From NCBI RefSeq assembly GCF_003002055.1, contig NZ_PVZF01000001.1, positions 830,185 to 894,184 of the forward strand: 64,000 nt of DNA, in the 5' to 3' direction. This DNA comes from Kineococcus rhizosphaerae (GTDB lineage: Bacteria; Actinomycetota; Actinomycetes; Actinomycetales; Kineococcaceae). A program made the position numbers and the translations under genes. Positions 1 through 8,698 of the stretch are shown one piece after another; positions within the stretch are counted from its first letter, which is position 1, and each line of letters begins with the position of its first letter. A model generated the notes under the pieces. That model had not been told where the DNA came from and ran no database searches. It saw only the letters and a program-made list of their open reading frames with translations.

Positions 1-312
1 AACACGGCGGCGGCACTGCGCGCGTCGGGCCTGACGGGCGGTGAGACCGGCTGGGCCGTGGGCGTCCTCGGCGTCGCGACCGCGGTGGGCGCGTTCACCG
101 CGGTGCGCTCGCGCGGGCGGCTGGCGTTCGGCGCGGGCCTGGCCTGGGGGCTCGGCTGGGTCGCGGCGGGACGCGCGGGGGCCGAGCAGAACACCTCCAC
201 GACCGTCGCCGTCGCGGCGGGGGTGGCCGCCACGGTGGTCGCGGGGACCACCGTGGCGGCTCGGCTGTCGAACCTGCTCCTCAGCCGCGCACGACGGCGG
301 CGACTCGGCTGA
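1..312 (+). CDS. Small hypothetical membrane protein, 5' end outside window
   Basis: The frame is open from the first base and ends at TGA 310-312, so the start lies upstream or is one of the internal GTG codons (the GTG at 58 would give 84 residues). The visible part has glycine/alanine-rich hydrophobic stretches around VAFTAV-like and [14 protein letters not shown] segments, suggesting two or three membrane helices, and a basic RARRRR tail. No family is recognised. It converges on proS and overlaps its 3' end by 32 bp, which is tolerable for convergent genes. The call rests on hydrophobic composition and codon bias only. Confidence 0.5.
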   Translation, partial: NTAAALRASGLTGGETGWAVGVLGVATAVGAFTAVRSRGRLAFGAGLAWGLGWVAAGRAGAEQNTSTTVAVAAGVAATVVAGTTVAARLSNLLLSRARRRRLG

Positions 313-2041
313 CGGCCTCGGCGACCGGGACCTGCTCGGACCCGCCGCTGCGGCGGTCCTTCAGCTCCACGAGCCCCTCGGCCAGCCCCTTGCCCACGAC
401 GAGGATCGTCGGGACGCCGATGAGCTCGGCGTCCTTGAACTTCACGCCCGGGGACACCTTCGGGCGGTCGTCGTAGAGGACCTCGACGCCGGTGGCCTCG
501 AGCTCGGTGGCGATCCGCTGCGCCGTCTCGAAGACCGCCGCGTCCTTGCCCGTGGCGACGACGTGGACGTCGGCCGGCGCGAGCGCACGGGGCCAGACCA
601 GCCCCTTGTCGTCGTGGTTGCCCTCGGCGACGCAGGCCATGGCCCGGGTGACGCCGATGCCGTAGGACCCCATGGTCACGACGACCTGCTTGCCGTTCTC
701 GTCCAGCACCTTCAGGTCCAGGGCCTCGGCGAAGCGGCGGCCGAGGGCGAAGATGTGCCCGATCTCGATGCCGCGGGCCAGTTCCAGCGGACCGGAACCG
801 TCCGGGGCGGGGTCGCCCTCCTTGACCTCGGCGGCCTCGACGAACCCGTCGGGGGTGAAGTCGCGGCCGGCGACGAGGTCGTAGACGTGCCGGCCGGGGG
901 CGTCGGCGCCGGTGACCCAGGCCGTGCCGTCGACGACGCGCGGGTCGACGAGGTAGCGGATGCCGGAGGCGTTCTCCGAGCCCAGGGCACCGGGCCCGAT
1001 GTACCCCTTGACCAGCGCGGGGTGCTTCGCGAAGTCGGCGGCCTCGAAGGGCTCGACCTCGGCCGGGGACAGCGCCGCCTCCAGCCGCTTGGCGTCGACC
1101 TCGCGGTCGCCGGGAACCCCGATCGCCAGCGGTTCGCGCGTCCCGTCCGGGTGCCTGAGGACCACGATGACGTTCTTCAGCGTGTCCGCGGCCGTCCACG
1201 GGCGGTCGGCGCGCGGGTGCTTCTCGTTCGAGACCGCGACGAGGGTCTCGATGGTCGGGGTGTCGGGGGTGTCCTCGACGTGCGCGGCGGGCAGGCCGTC
1301 GAAGGGGACCGGAGCGGGCGCCAGGGTCGTCACGGCCTCGACGTTGGCGGCGTACCCGCCGGGCGAGCGCACGAACGTGTCCTCACCGATCGCGGTGGGG
1401 TGCAGGAACTCCTCGCTGCGCGAACCTCCCATGGCCCCGGACATCGCCGAGACGATGACGAAGTCCAGGCCCAGGCGGGCGAAGATCTTGACGTACGCCT
1501 CGCGGTGCAGGTCGTAGGACTTCTCCAGGCCCGCGTCGTCGACGTCGAAGCTGTAGGAGTCCTTCATCGTGAACTCGCGGCCGCGCAGGATCCCCGCGCG
1601 CGGACGCGCCTCGTCCCGGTACTTGGTCTGGATCTGGTAGATCGACAGCGGCAGGTCCTTGTACGAGGAGTACAGGTCCTTGACCAGCAGCGTGAACATC
1701 TCCTCGTGCGTGGGCGCCAGGAGGTAGTCGGCGCCCTTGCGGTCCTTGAGCTTGAAGATGCCGTCGCCGTAGTCGCTCCAGCGGTTCGTCGCCTCGTAGG
1801 GCTCGCGCGGCAGCAGCGCCGGGAAGTGGACCTCCTGGGCGCCGGCGGCGTCCATCTCCTCGCGCACGACGGCCTCGATCTTGCGCAGGACCTTCAGCCC
1901 CAGCGGCAGCCAGGTGTAGATCCCGGGGGCGGCGCGCCGGACGTACCCGGCCCGCACCAGCAGCTTGTGGCTGGCGACCTCGGCCTCGACCGGGTCCTCC
2001 CGCAGGGTCCGCAGGAACAGGGTCGACATCCGCATCAGCAC
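281..2041 (-). CDS. proS: Prolyl-tRNA synthetase (bacterial type with editing domain)
   Basis: This enzyme charges tRNA-Pro with proline using ATP in the cytoplasm. At 586 residues it has the usual length of the bacterial ProS type. The N-terminus carries the class II core, with the LLAPTHEE loop at about residues 107-114 and motif 2 ([16 protein letters not shown]) at about 142-157. The block from about 225 to 400 is the inserted editing domain that clears Ala-tRNA-Pro, and the anticodon-binding domain follows. The start is uncertain between the ATG at 2041 and in-frame ATGs two and four codons later, and no strong Shine-Dalgarno separates them. It lies 24 bp downstream of the nitrilase gene on the same strand and may receive read-through from that operon. 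Confidence 0.97.
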   Translation of the reverse strand: MLMRMSTLFLRTLREDPVEAEVASHKLLVRAGYVRRAAPGIYTWLPLGLKVLRKIEAVVREEMDAAGAQEVHFPALLPREPYEATNRWSDYGDGIFKLKDRKGADYLLAPTHEEMFTLLVKDLYSSYKDLPLSIYQIQTKYRDEARPRAGILRGREFTMKDSYSFDVDDAGLEKSYDLHREAYVKIFARLGLDFVIVSAMSGAMGGSRSEEFLHPTAIGEDTFVRSPGGYAANVEAVTTLAPAPVPFDGLPAAHVEDTPDTPTIETLVAVSNEKHPRADRPWTAADTLKNVIVVLRHPDGTREPLAIGVPGDREVDAKRLEAALSPAEVEPFEAADFAKHPALVKGYIGPGALGSENASGIRYLVDPRVVDGTAWVTGADAPGRHVYDLVAGRDFTPDGFVEAAEVKEGDPAPDGSGPLELARGIEIGHIFALGRRFAEALDLKVLDENGKQVVVTMGSYGIGVTRAMACVAEGNHDDKGLVWPRALAPADVHVVATGKDAAVFETAQRIATELEATGVEVLYDDRPKVSPGVKFKDAELIGVPTILVVGKGLAEGLVELKDRRSGGSEQVPVAEAVSRVAAVVRG

Positions 2042-2065
2042 GGGAGCCAGGGTACCGGCGCCCCC

Positions 2066-2830
2066 TCAGCCCAGCCGGTACGTCCCGGGGCGGCGCTCGG
2101 CGAGGTAGTCCACGACCTCCCGCGCCCGGCGCAGGTCGTCGGCGTCGACGTCGGCGACGAGCAGCGCGGGGGCGTCGTCGGGCCCGACGGCCAGGACGCG
2201 CCCGTCGGGCCCGACGACGACGGACCCGCCGCTGAACCTCTCCCCGTCGGGGGCCGGGCCGTGGTGGTTGGCGTAGGCGAGCGCGACGCGGTTCTCGTAG
2301 GCGCGGGCGGGCAGCAGCACCCGCGCCACGCTCGGGTCGCTGATCGCGGTGGGCACCACGACGACGTCGGCCCCGGACAGGGCCAGGCCGCGCACGGTCT
2401 CGCCGAACTCCACGTCGAAGCAGACGAGGACGCCGACGCGCAGCCCGGCGACCTCCACGACCAGCGGGGTCCCGTCACCGGGGCCGAACGCGGCGCGCTC
2501 GGCCGGGCCGTACAGGTGCGTCTTGACGTAGCGGCCCAGGACGGTGCCGTCGCGGTCGACGACGACGGCCGTGATCCGGGGAACGCCCGCGTCCTCGTGC
2601 GGTTCGCTGACCACCAGGGCCACACCGGTGCGCCGGGCCACGTGCTGCACGCGCGGCAGGACCGTGGGGTCGGGGTGCACCCGGCCGGGGTCGTAGCCGC
2701 TGGTGAACAGCTCCGGGGTGAGCAGCAGGTCGGCCCCGGCGCGGGCGGCCGCGGTGGCCGCCCGCTCCAGCGTTTCGAGGTTGGCCGCGACGTCGGCGCT
2801 CGCGGCCTCCTGGGCGACGGCGATCCTCAC
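2066..2830 (-). CDS. Carbon-nitrogen hydrolase (nitrilase family), probable omega-amidase of an amino-acid oxygenase pathway
   Basis: A 254-residue nitrilase-superfamily amidase. The Glu-Lys-Cys triad is visible as E40 (LLTPELF), K103 (YVKTHLYG) and C137 (VGVLVCFDVEF). Length and the N-terminal MRIAVAQ pattern resemble DavA, the 5-aminovaleramidase that acts after lysine 2-monooxygenase in Pseudomonas. Here the monooxygenase partner is encoded 3 kb away in the same island. The expected reaction is hydrolysis of an omega-amino or omega-guanidino amide to the acid with release of ammonia. The GTG start overlaps the TGA of the permease gene by four bases, indicating translational coupling. The substrate (4-guanidinobutyramide or 5-aminovaleramide) is inferred from context. 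Confidence 0.88.
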   Translation of the reverse strand: MRIAVAQEAASADVAANLETLERAATAAARAGADLLLTPELFTSGYDPGRVHPDPTVLPRVQHVARRTGVALVVSEPHEDAGVPRITAVVVDRDGTVLGRYVKTHLYGPAERAAFGPGDGTPLVVEVAGLRVGVLVCFDVEFGETVRGLALSGADVVVVPTAISDPSVARVLLPARAYENRVALAYANHHGPAPDGERFSGGSVVVGPDGRVLAVGPDDAPALLVADVDADDLRRAREVVDYLAERRPGTYRLG

Positions 2831-4281
2831 CGCGGCTCACCCGCCGGGACCGGGGACGGCCGTTCCAGCCGGGACCGGTGGCGGCCGTAGCCGAGGTGGA
2901 CGGCCACGCCGACCAGCGTCCAGGCGCCGAAGGCGATCCAGGTGCCGGTGCCGAGGTTGAGGGCCAGCAGCACGCACATCGCGGCGCCCAGCAGCGGGGT
3001 CCAGGGGAAGAGCGGGACGCGGAACGTGCGGGGCAGGTCCGGGCGGGTGCGCCGCAGGACGACGACCGAGACGTTGACGAGGGCGAAGGCGGCCAGCGAG
3101 CCGATGCTCGTGGCGTCGGCGAGCGCCCCCAGGGGCACGAGGGCGGCCAGGGCGGCGACGGCCCCGCCGACGATCGCGGTGTTGAGCACGGGGACGCCGC
3201 GGCGGTCCAGGCGGCCGAAGACGGCCGGGGCCAGTCCGTCGCGGGCCATGCTGAACAGGATGCGCGTCTGCCCGTAGAGCACGGTGAGCACGACGCTGGC
3301 GATGGAGACGAGGGCGCCCAGGGAGAACACCACGCCGACCCACGTCTGCCCGGTGACCTCGCGCAGGATGTCGACGAGGGCGACCTCGACGCCGTCGAAC
3401 CACGTCCACTGCCGCGCCCCGACGGCGGCGAGCGCCACCAGGCAGTAGATGGCGGTGATGACGACGAGGGACAGCACGATGGCGCGCGGCAGGTCGCGGC
3501 GGGGGTCGCGGGCCTCCTCCCCGGCGGTGCTGGCGGCGTCGAACCCGATGTAGGAGAAGAAGAGCCGGGAGGCGGCCGCGGTGGCCCCGGCCACGCCCAG
3601 CGGCGCGAACGGGGTGAGGTTGCCGGCCCGGAAGGCGGTGAACGCGACGGCGCAGAACAGGGCGAGCACGACGAGCTTGACGACGACCATGACGGCGTTG
3701 ACGGTGGCGCTCTCCTGGGCGCCGCGGACCAGGAGCAGGACGGCGCCGACGACGACGAGGGCGGCGGGCAGGTTGACGACCCCGCCGGAGCCGGGCGGCT
3801 GGACGGTCCAGGCGGGCAGGGTCAGGCCGCTGACGGCGTGCACGACGTCGGCGACGTACTGGCCCCAGCCGACGGCGACGGCGGCGACCGAGACGCCGTA
3901 CTCCAGCAGCAGGCACCACCCGCACAGCCAGCCGGCGAACTCCCCGACGGTGGCGTAGACGTAGGAGTAGCTGGACCCGGCGACGGGCACGGCGCCGGCC
4001 ATCTCGGCGTAGGACAGGGCCGACAGCAGGGCGGTGAACCCGGCCAGCACGAAGCTGACGACGACGGCGGGCCCGGCCAGGGGCACGGACTCGCCGAGGA
4101 CGACGAAGATGCCGGTGCCCAGGCTGGCGCCGATGCTCAGGGCGGTCAGCTGCCACAGCCCCAGGGAGCGGCGCATGCTGCCCGCTCCGCCGGTGCCGTG
4201 GCCGGCCTCGGAGACGATCTGGTCGACGGGTTTGGTGCGCAGCAGCTGGGCGCGCAGGCCCGGCCGGGTGGTGCGGTCCAC
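2827..4281 (-). CDS. APC-family amino acid permease
   Basis: A 484-residue integral membrane transporter of the amino acid-polyamine-cation superfamily. About twelve hydrophobic helices follow a 50-residue cytoplasmic N-terminus. Helix 1 contains the family's unwound glycine motif (SIGASLGTGIF, about residues 51-61), and FFSYIGFDAASTAGEEARDPRRDLPRA-type sequence marks the conserved loop after helix 6. The start is the GTG at 4281 because AAGGAG lies five bases upstream; the frame stays open much further but without membrane character. The downstream nitrilase overlaps its stop. Context suggests import of arginine or lysine, the likely substrates of the neighbouring oxygenase, and substrate choice cannot be read from sequence. 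Confidence 0.92.
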   Translation of the reverse strand: MDRTTRPGLRAQLLRTKPVDQIVSEAGHGTGGAGSMRRSLGLWQLTALSIGASLGTGIFVVLGESVPLAGPAVVVSFVLAGFTALLSALSYAEMAGAVPVAGSSYSYVYATVGEFAGWLCGWCLLLEYGVSVAAVAVGWGQYVADVVHAVSGLTLPAWTVQPPGSGGVVNLPAALVVVGAVLLLVRGAQESATVNAVMVVVKLVVLALFCAVAFTAFRAGNLTPFAPLGVAGATAAASRLFFSYIGFDAASTAGEEARDPRRDLPRAIVLSLVVITAIYCLVALAAVGARQWTWFDGVEVALVDILREVTGQTWVGVVFSLGALVSIASVVLTVLYGQTRILFSMARDGLAPAVFGRLDRRGVPVLNTAIVGGAVAALAALVPLGALADATSIGSLAAFALVNVSVVVLRRTRPDLPRTFRVPLFPWTPLLGAAMCVLLALNLGTGTWIAFGAWTLVGVAVHLGYGRHRSRLERPSPVPAGEPR

Positions 4282-4325
4282 GGGACTCCTTCGTCCGGAG
4301 GTGTTCGGGTTCTCGTCCGGTGCGT

Positions 4326-4958
4326 TCACGCGCTGCGGCGCGGCGGGTCGGACAGGGCGGGGCTGACGACCCACAGCACCCGGGCGGGGCCGTTCGCGGT
4401 GGCCCGGAAGCTGTGGGGGCGGGCGGGGTCGAAGGTGAAGGCGTCCCCAGCGCTCAGCACGACGTCCTCGGCGGGTGCGGGGTCGGGGCCGGCGAAGCGC
4501 AGTTCGATCTCGCCGGCGAGCACGAGCGCGAACTCGACGTCGGCGTCGAGGCCGTAGGGCTCCTCCCCCGACCCGCCGCCGGCGTCCAGTTCGCTGACGA
4601 TGACCGCCACGCGTCGTTCCCCGACGGGGGTGAGCAGGGACTCGCGCAGGCCGTGCCCGCCGAAGGTGATGGGCGGGTAGTGCCCGGCGCGGAGGACCTC
4701 GCCGGCCGGGGCCGGGGTGAAGAGGCTGCCCACGGCCAGGTCGAGGGTGGTGCACAGGCGGACCAGGGCGGCGACGGAGGCGGTGGCGCGGTCGCGTTCG
4801 AGGCGGGACAGGAAGCCCTTGGTCAGGCCGCTGGCCTCGGCGACCTCGGCGACGGTGCGGCGCTGGGCCAGGCGTGTGGTGCGCAGCCGGGCCCCCACGA
4901 GTGCCGCGCCGCCGGTGGTCCCCGGTTCCCCGGGGTCGTCCGCCGCCGTCTCCTGCAC
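4326..4958 (-). CDS. XRE-family transcriptional regulator with C-terminal cupin domain
   Basis: A 210-residue regulator. Residues about 25-85 form a helix-turn-helix of the XRE type (LRTTRLAQRRTVAEVAEASG, then LTKGFLSRLERDRA). Residues about 100-205 form a beta-rich cupin ligand domain containing FALVLAGEIEL and AGDAFTFDPARPHSFRA. The same two-domain plan is found in regulators of amino-acid and polyamine catabolism (PuuR type). The GTG at 4958 is taken as start because AGGAGG stands just upstream, although the frame continues 59 codons further. It precedes the permease in the same direction and is divergent from the ureohydrolase, so it probably controls both arms through the operator at 5039-5056. 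Confidence 0.9.
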   Translation of the reverse strand: MQETAADDPGEPGTTGGAALVGARLRTTRLAQRRTVAEVAEASGLTKGFLSRLERDRATASVAALVRLCTTLDLAVGSLFTPAPAGEVLRAGHYPPITFGGHGLRESLLTPVGERRVAVIVSELDAGGGSGEEPYGLDADVEFALVLAGEIELRFAGPDPAPAEDVVLSAGDAFTFDPARPHSFRATANGPARVLWVVSPALSDPPRRSA

Positions 4959-5038
4959 CGTTCCTCCTGCTCCCGTCGCCGTCGCGTCGCCGCAGTCTGG
5001 CACCGCCGGGCGCGATCTGAAAACCCCCTGGCTCCAGA

Positions 5039-5056
5039 GGTAAACAAAGGTTGACC
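5039..5056. promoter_or_regulatory. Candidate operator in the divergent control region of the amino-acid oxygenase island
   Basis: GGTAAAC and GTTGACC are arranged as an inverted repeat with a four-base AAAG spacer; six of seven positions are symmetrical. The site is notably AT-rich for this genome. It sits 30 bp before the ureohydrolase ATG and about 80 bp before the regulator start. An autoregulatory operator for the XRE-cupin protein is the simplest reading. Binding is inferred. Confidence 0.45.
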
Positions 5057-5085
5057 GATGCGGGGCGACGCGCCACTGTGGGGCC

Positions 5086-6054
5086 ATGTCGTCCCCCAGC
5101 ACCCCTCCGTCGCCGCAGGGTCCGGTCGACGCCACCCGCGTCCCCCGCTACGGCGGCCCCGCCACCTTCGCGCGCCTGCCGCGCCTGGACGAGGTCTCGC
5201 GCGCCGACGTCGCCGTCGTCGGGCTGCCCTTCGACTCCGGCGTCAGCTACCGGCCCGGGGCGCGGTTCGGCCCCGGGCACATCCGGGCCTCCTCCAAGCT
5301 GCTGCGTCCCTACAACCCGGCCCTGGGCGTCTCCCCGTTCGCCCCCCAGCAGGTCGCCGACGCCGGCGACCTCGGCCTGAACCCGTTCGACATCGGCGAG
5401 GCGCTGCGCGAGACCGAGACGGCGCTGACGCGGCTGACCGAGGACGGGGCGACGGTCATGGCCCTCGGCGGGGACCACACCCTCGCCCTGCCCGCGCTGC
5501 GCGCCCTGGCCAAGCAGCACGGCAGGCTCGCGGTCCTGCACTTCGACGCCCACCTCGACACGTGGGACACGTACTTCGGGGCGCCCTACACGCACGGCAC
5601 CCCGTTCCGCCGCGCCAGCGAGGAGGGCCTGCTGGACCTCGAACGCTGCCTGCACGTCGGTACCCGCGGCCCCCTCTACAGCGAGCAGGACCTCGAGGAC
5701 GACGCCGTCCTGGGCTTCCAGGTCGTGCGCTCGGACGACTACGAGGTCGACGGCGTGGCCGGCGCGGTGGACCGCGTGCGCCGCCGCCTGGGCGACGGCC
5801 CGGTCTACGTCTCGGTTGACATCGACGTCCTGGACCCCGCCGCGGCCCCCGGCACGGGGACCCCCGAGGCCGGTGGCCTCACCAGCCGGGAACTGCTCAA
5901 CACGCTGCGCGGGCTGACGGGCCTGAACGTCGTCGGCGCCGACGTCGTGGAGGTCGCCCCCGCCTACGACCACGCCGAGATCACCGGGATCGCCGCGGCG
6001 CACGTCACGTACGAGCTGCTGTCCGTGCTCGCCGCGACCCGGGCGGGGCGCTGA
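5086..6054 (+). CDS. Ureohydrolase of the arginase/agmatinase family, probable guanidinobutyrase
   Basis: A 322-residue dimanganese ureohydrolase. Metal ligands are visible in GGDHT (residues 128-132), DAHLD (154-158) and VDIDVLDP (244-251), and [11 protein letters not shown] marks the conserved loop after the last metal motif. Family members hydrolyse a guanidino group to urea plus an amine. Homologues are often named agmatinase, but this gene sits one base upstream of an amino-acid 2-monooxygenase gene and across from a nitrilase. That fits 4-guanidinobutyrate hydrolysis to GABA and urea better than polyamine synthesis. No arginine decarboxylase gene lies nearby. Agmatinase or arginase activity cannot be excluded. 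Confidence 0.9.
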   Translation: MSSPSTPPSPQGPVDATRVPRYGGPATFARLPRLDEVSRADVAVVGLPFDSGVSYRPGARFGPGHIRASSKLLRPYNPALGVSPFAPQQVADAGDLGLNPFDIGEALRETETALTRLTEDGATVMALGGDHTLALPALRALAKQHGRLAVLHFDAHLDTWDTYFGAPYTHGTPFRRASEEGLLDLERCLHVGTRGPLYSEQDLEDDAVLGFQVVRSDDYEVDGVAGAVDRVRRRLGDGPVYVSVDIDVLDPAAAPGTGTPEAGGLTSRELLNTLRGLTGLNVVGADVVEVAPAYDHAEITGIAAAHVTYELLSVLAATRAGR

Positions 6055-6055
6055 G

Positions 6056-7786
6056 ATGACCCTGCCCACCGGCACCAGCACCGAGGACGAACTGCCCCAG
6101 GCGCCCACCGGCGGCGCCGGTCCGCTGACCATGCTCGTCCCGGACTTCCCGTTCCCCTACGACGACTACCTCGCCCACCCCGCCGGGCTGGGCTCGGTGC
6201 CCGCCGAGCGCCTCGGCACCGAGGTCGCCGTCATCGGGGCGGGCATGTCCGGGCTGGTCGCGGCGTACGAGCTGATGAAGCTGGGGCTGCGCCCGGTCGT
6301 GTACGAGGCCGGCGAGATCGGCGGCCGGCTGCGCTCGGCGGCCTTCCCCGGTGTCCCCGGCGCGGTGGCCGACCTCGGCGGCATGCGCTTCCCCGCCTCC
6401 GGGCGCGCGTTCTTCCACTACGTCGACACCCTCGGCCTGCGCACCAGCCCGTTCCCCAACCCGCTGGCCCCGCAGACCCCCAGCACGGTCATCGAGCTGC
6501 GCAACCAGGCCCACTACGCCGAGACCGCGGCGGACCTGCCCGCCGAGTTCGGCGAGGTCGCGGCCGCGTGGCGGCGCGCGCTGGTCGAGGGCGCGGAGCT
6601 GGAGGCCATGCAGGACGCGATCCGCCGCCGCGACCTGGCCACGATCAAGGAGATCTGGAACCGGACGGTCCCGCGCCTGGACGAGGAGACGTTCTACGGC
6701 TTCGTCGCCCGGTCCGCCGCGTTCTCGGCCCTGCCCTACTCCTACCGGGAGACGTTCGGCCAGGTCGGCTTCGGCACCGGCGGCTGGGACACCGACTTCC
6801 CCAACTCCGTCCTGGAGATCCTGCGCGTCGTGCACACCGACGCCGACGACCAGCACCACCGCATCACCGGTGGCGCCCAGGGCGTCCCGCTGGGTCTGTG
6901 GGAGCACGCTCCCGCCGACCTCGTGCACTGGCCCGCGGGCACCAGCCTGCGGTCCCTGCACGGCGGGTCCCCGCGCCCGGCCGTCACCCGCGTGCACCGC
7001 GGCGAGGACGGGCGCCTGCGCGTCCTGGACCGCTGGGGCACCGAACGGCCCTACGAGGCCGTCGTCGCGACCTGCCAGTCGTGGCTGCTGTCGGCGGGCA
7101 TCGACACCCAGGAGTCGCTGTTCACCCACGACATGTGGATGGCGATGGAGCGCTCGCACTACATGCAGTCCTCCAAGACGTTCGTCCTGGTGGACCGCCC
7201 CTTCTGGCGCGACGTCGACCCCGCCACCGGCCGGCGCGTCCTGAGCACCACGCTGACCGACCGCATGACCCGCGGCACGTACCTGCTCGACGGCGGCGAG
7301 GGCCTCGACGACCCCGACGCCGCGGACTCCCCCGCCGTCATCTGCCTGAGCTACACCTGGAACGACGACGCGCTGAAGTGGCTGGCGCTGGACACCGACG
7401 AGCGCGTGCGGCTCATGCTGCACAACCTCAAGCAGATCTACCCCGACGTGGACATCGCCTCGCACGTCCTCGGGGAGCCCATCACCGTGTCGTGGGAACG
7501 CGAACCGCACTTCATGGGCGCCTTCCGGGGGAACCTGCCCGGGCACTACCGCTACCAGCAGCGGCTGTTCTCCCACTTCGTCCAGGACGACCTGCCCGAC
7601 CACCAGCGCGGGATCTTCCTGGCCGGGGACGACATCTCCTTCACCCCCGGCTGGGCCGAGGGCGCGGTCACGACCGGCCTGAACGCGGTGTGGGGCGTGG
7701 TGCACCAGCTCGGCGGGACCAGCGCCCCCGGCAACCCCGGGCCGGGTGACCGGTTCGCGGAGCTGCAGCCGCTGCGCCTGCCCTGA
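6056..7786 (+). CDS. FAD-dependent L-amino acid 2-monooxygenase, DavB-like (lysine/arginine type)
   Basis: A 576-residue flavin amine oxidase-fold enzyme. The FAD-binding GxGxxG is GAGMSG at residues 61-66, followed by E84 and GGRLRS at 89-94. The C-terminal FAD motif is FLAGDDISFTPGWAEGAV. From memory the whole chain resembles Pseudomonas lysine 2-monooxygenase (DavB): PDFPF near the N-terminus, FGQVGFGTGGWDTDFPNS in the middle, PGHYRYNQR-like PGHYRYQQR near the end. Such enzymes convert an amino acid plus O2 to the one-carbon-shorter amide, CO2 and water. The start ATG lies one base after the ureohydrolase stop. The neighbouring ureohydrolase favours arginine as substrate over lysine, by inference. 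Confidence 0.9.
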   Translation: MTLPTGTSTEDELPQAPTGGAGPLTMLVPDFPFPYDDYLAHPAGLGSVPAERLGTEVAVIGAGMSGLVAAYELMKLGLRPVVYEAGEIGGRLRSAAFPGVPGAVADLGGMRFPASGRAFFHYVDTLGLRTSPFPNPLAPQTPSTVIELRNQAHYAETAADLPAEFGEVAAAWRRALVEGAELEAMQDAIRRRDLATIKEIWNRTVPRLDEETFYGFVARSAAFSALPYSYRETFGQVGFGTGGWDTDFPNSVLEILRVVHTDADDQHHRITGGAQGVPLGLWEHAPADLVHWPAGTSLRSLHGGSPRPAVTRVHRGEDGRLRVLDRWGTERPYEAVVATCQSWLLSAGIDTQESLFTHDMWMAMERSHYMQSSKTFVLVDRPFWRDVDPATGRRVLSTTLTDRMTRGTYLLDGGEGLDDPDAADSPAVICLSYTWNDDALKWLALDTDERVRLMLHNLKQIYPDVDIASHVLGEPITVSWEREPHFMGAFRGNLPGHYRYQQRLFSHFVQDDLPDHQRGIFLAGDDISFTPGWAEGAVTTGLNAVWGVVHQLGGTSAPGNPGPGDRFAELQPLRLP

Positions 7787-7805
7787 CCCGCCGTGCGGTG
7801 GGCCG

Positions 7806-8240
7806 ATGAGTTCGGTCCCGCCGCGCGGTCTGCCCGGCATGGCGATGACGACGAGGGTGCTCAGCGTGACCGTGACGGTGACCGACCAGGACGCGGCCCT
7901 GGCCTTCTACACCGGCGTGCTGGGGTGCGAGGTGCGGCACGACGTGGAGGTGTGGCCCGGGGCCCGGATGGTGGAGGTGGTGCCGCCGGGCTCGGACGTC
8001 GGGATCGTGCTGCTGCCCCCCGACAGCCCGCTGCCCCGGGCCGTGCGGCTGGGCACCGCCGACGCCGACGCCGCCCACGCCCGGCTCGCCGCCACCGCGG
8101 GCGTGGTGCTGCACAACGACGAGGTGCTGCGGTGGGAGGACGTGCCGCCGATGTTCCACTTCGACGACCCCGACGGCAACGGGCTCGTGTTCCTGGAGAC
8201 GGACGCCGCGGACGCTCCCGGGACCGGGGGCCGGGCGTGA
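7806..8240 (+). CDS. VOC-superfamily (glyoxalase/dioxygenase fold) protein
   Basis: About 144 residues with one vicinal-oxygen-chelate domain. It shows the hallmarks VTVTDQDAALAFYTGVLG near the N-terminus and FHFDDPDGNGLVFLE near the C-terminus, typical of single-domain glyoxalase/bleomycin-resistance-like proteins. The start is unclear: ATG 7806 has a weak GGTGGG upstream, while ATGs at 7839 and 7845 sit closer to the conserved domain. It follows the monooxygenase by about 20 bp on the same strand and may be cotranscribed. No substrate can be assigned, and a role in handling aldehyde or keto by-products would be a guess. Confidence 0.82.
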   Translation: MSSVPPRGLPGMAMTTRVLSVTVTVTDQDAALAFYTGVLGCEVRHDVEVWPGARMVEVVPPGSDVGIVLLPPDSPLPRAVRLGTADADAAHARLAATAGVVLHNDEVLRWEDVPPMFHFDDPDGNGLVFLETDAADAPGTGGRA

Positions 8241-8698
8241 GGCCGGGCACCTGGGGTGCGTCCTCGTGAGGTCGTCGAGGCGACCTCCCGCGCACGGCGA
8301 GGAACGGGTGACCCGGTGTCGGATCACCGTGGAAGGCGGCTCCGTCGCGTTCGGATCACGGCGCTACCGGCCGCGCTCACCCCTCGATGCCACCAGGACC
8401 CCACCCGCTCCCAGGGCGGCCAGGCCGGCGCAGACCCGCAGGAGGACGTCCAGGGCGCGAACCCGCGTCAGCAGAGCCGCCAGGGCGAAGCCGACCGTCG
8501 CCACCAGGAAGAGGGCCGCCACACGTCGCAGCTGAGGTCCACCACCTGACACCGCCGCTCCGTCCAGTCGAGGCCGAGCTCGTGGACGAGCTCGTCCGGT
8601 TGCGTCGACCCACCGTGTTCACCGCTGCAGGAGCGCAGGTCTCGTGCGTGGATGCGCGCGACGCACGATCGTCCCGCTGCCCGGGCGTCCGGGGCCGG
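8241..8698. other. 458-bp interval with one weak small ORF
   Basis: Between the VOC gene and vapC there is no conserved gene. A 62-codon minus-strand ORF (8364-8552) has membrane character and is listed separately. The rest shows two CGGATCAC copies (about 8319 and 8355) and a short GAGCTCGT duplication near 8577-8600. I see no convincing terminator or RNA gene here. Confidence 0.5.
8364..8552 (-). CDS. Possible small two-helix membrane protein
   Basis: The ORF gives 62 residues from GTG 8552. It has a basic start, a hydrophobic segment VAALFLVATVGFALAAL (about residues 11-27), a short RVRALD loop and a second hydrophobic segment to about residue 54, ending in RGERGR. A GGACGGAG sequence six bases upstream could be a ribosome-binding site. 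No homologue is recognised. It lies next to the toxin-antitoxin pair on the same strand, downstream of vapC by about 150 bp. It may be a chance frame in GC-rich DNA, although alternating hydrophobic and basic blocks argue somewhat against chance. Confidence 0.4.
   Translation of the reverse strand: MSGGGPQLRRVAALFLVATVGFALAALLTRVRALDVLLRVCAGLAALGAGGVLVASRGERGR

Noticed and set aside
41..2890. A 949-codon open frame on the plus strand across proS and the nitrilase gene
   Set aside because: It is antisense to two clear genes, begins with low-complexity Arg/Pro sequence, and has the composition of a shadow frame in very GC-rich DNA.
5086..6054. Polyamine biosynthetic agmatinase (speB) as the function of the ureohydrolase
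   Set aside because: Not excluded but disfavoured: no arginine decarboxylase or spermidine synthase gene is near, while an oxygenase and an amidase gene are.
4282..6132. Upstream extension of the permease frame to more than 1100 codons
   Set aside because: The region upstream of GTG 4281 overlaps the regulator and ureohydrolase genes and has no membrane or domain character; GTG 4281 has a good ribosome-binding site.
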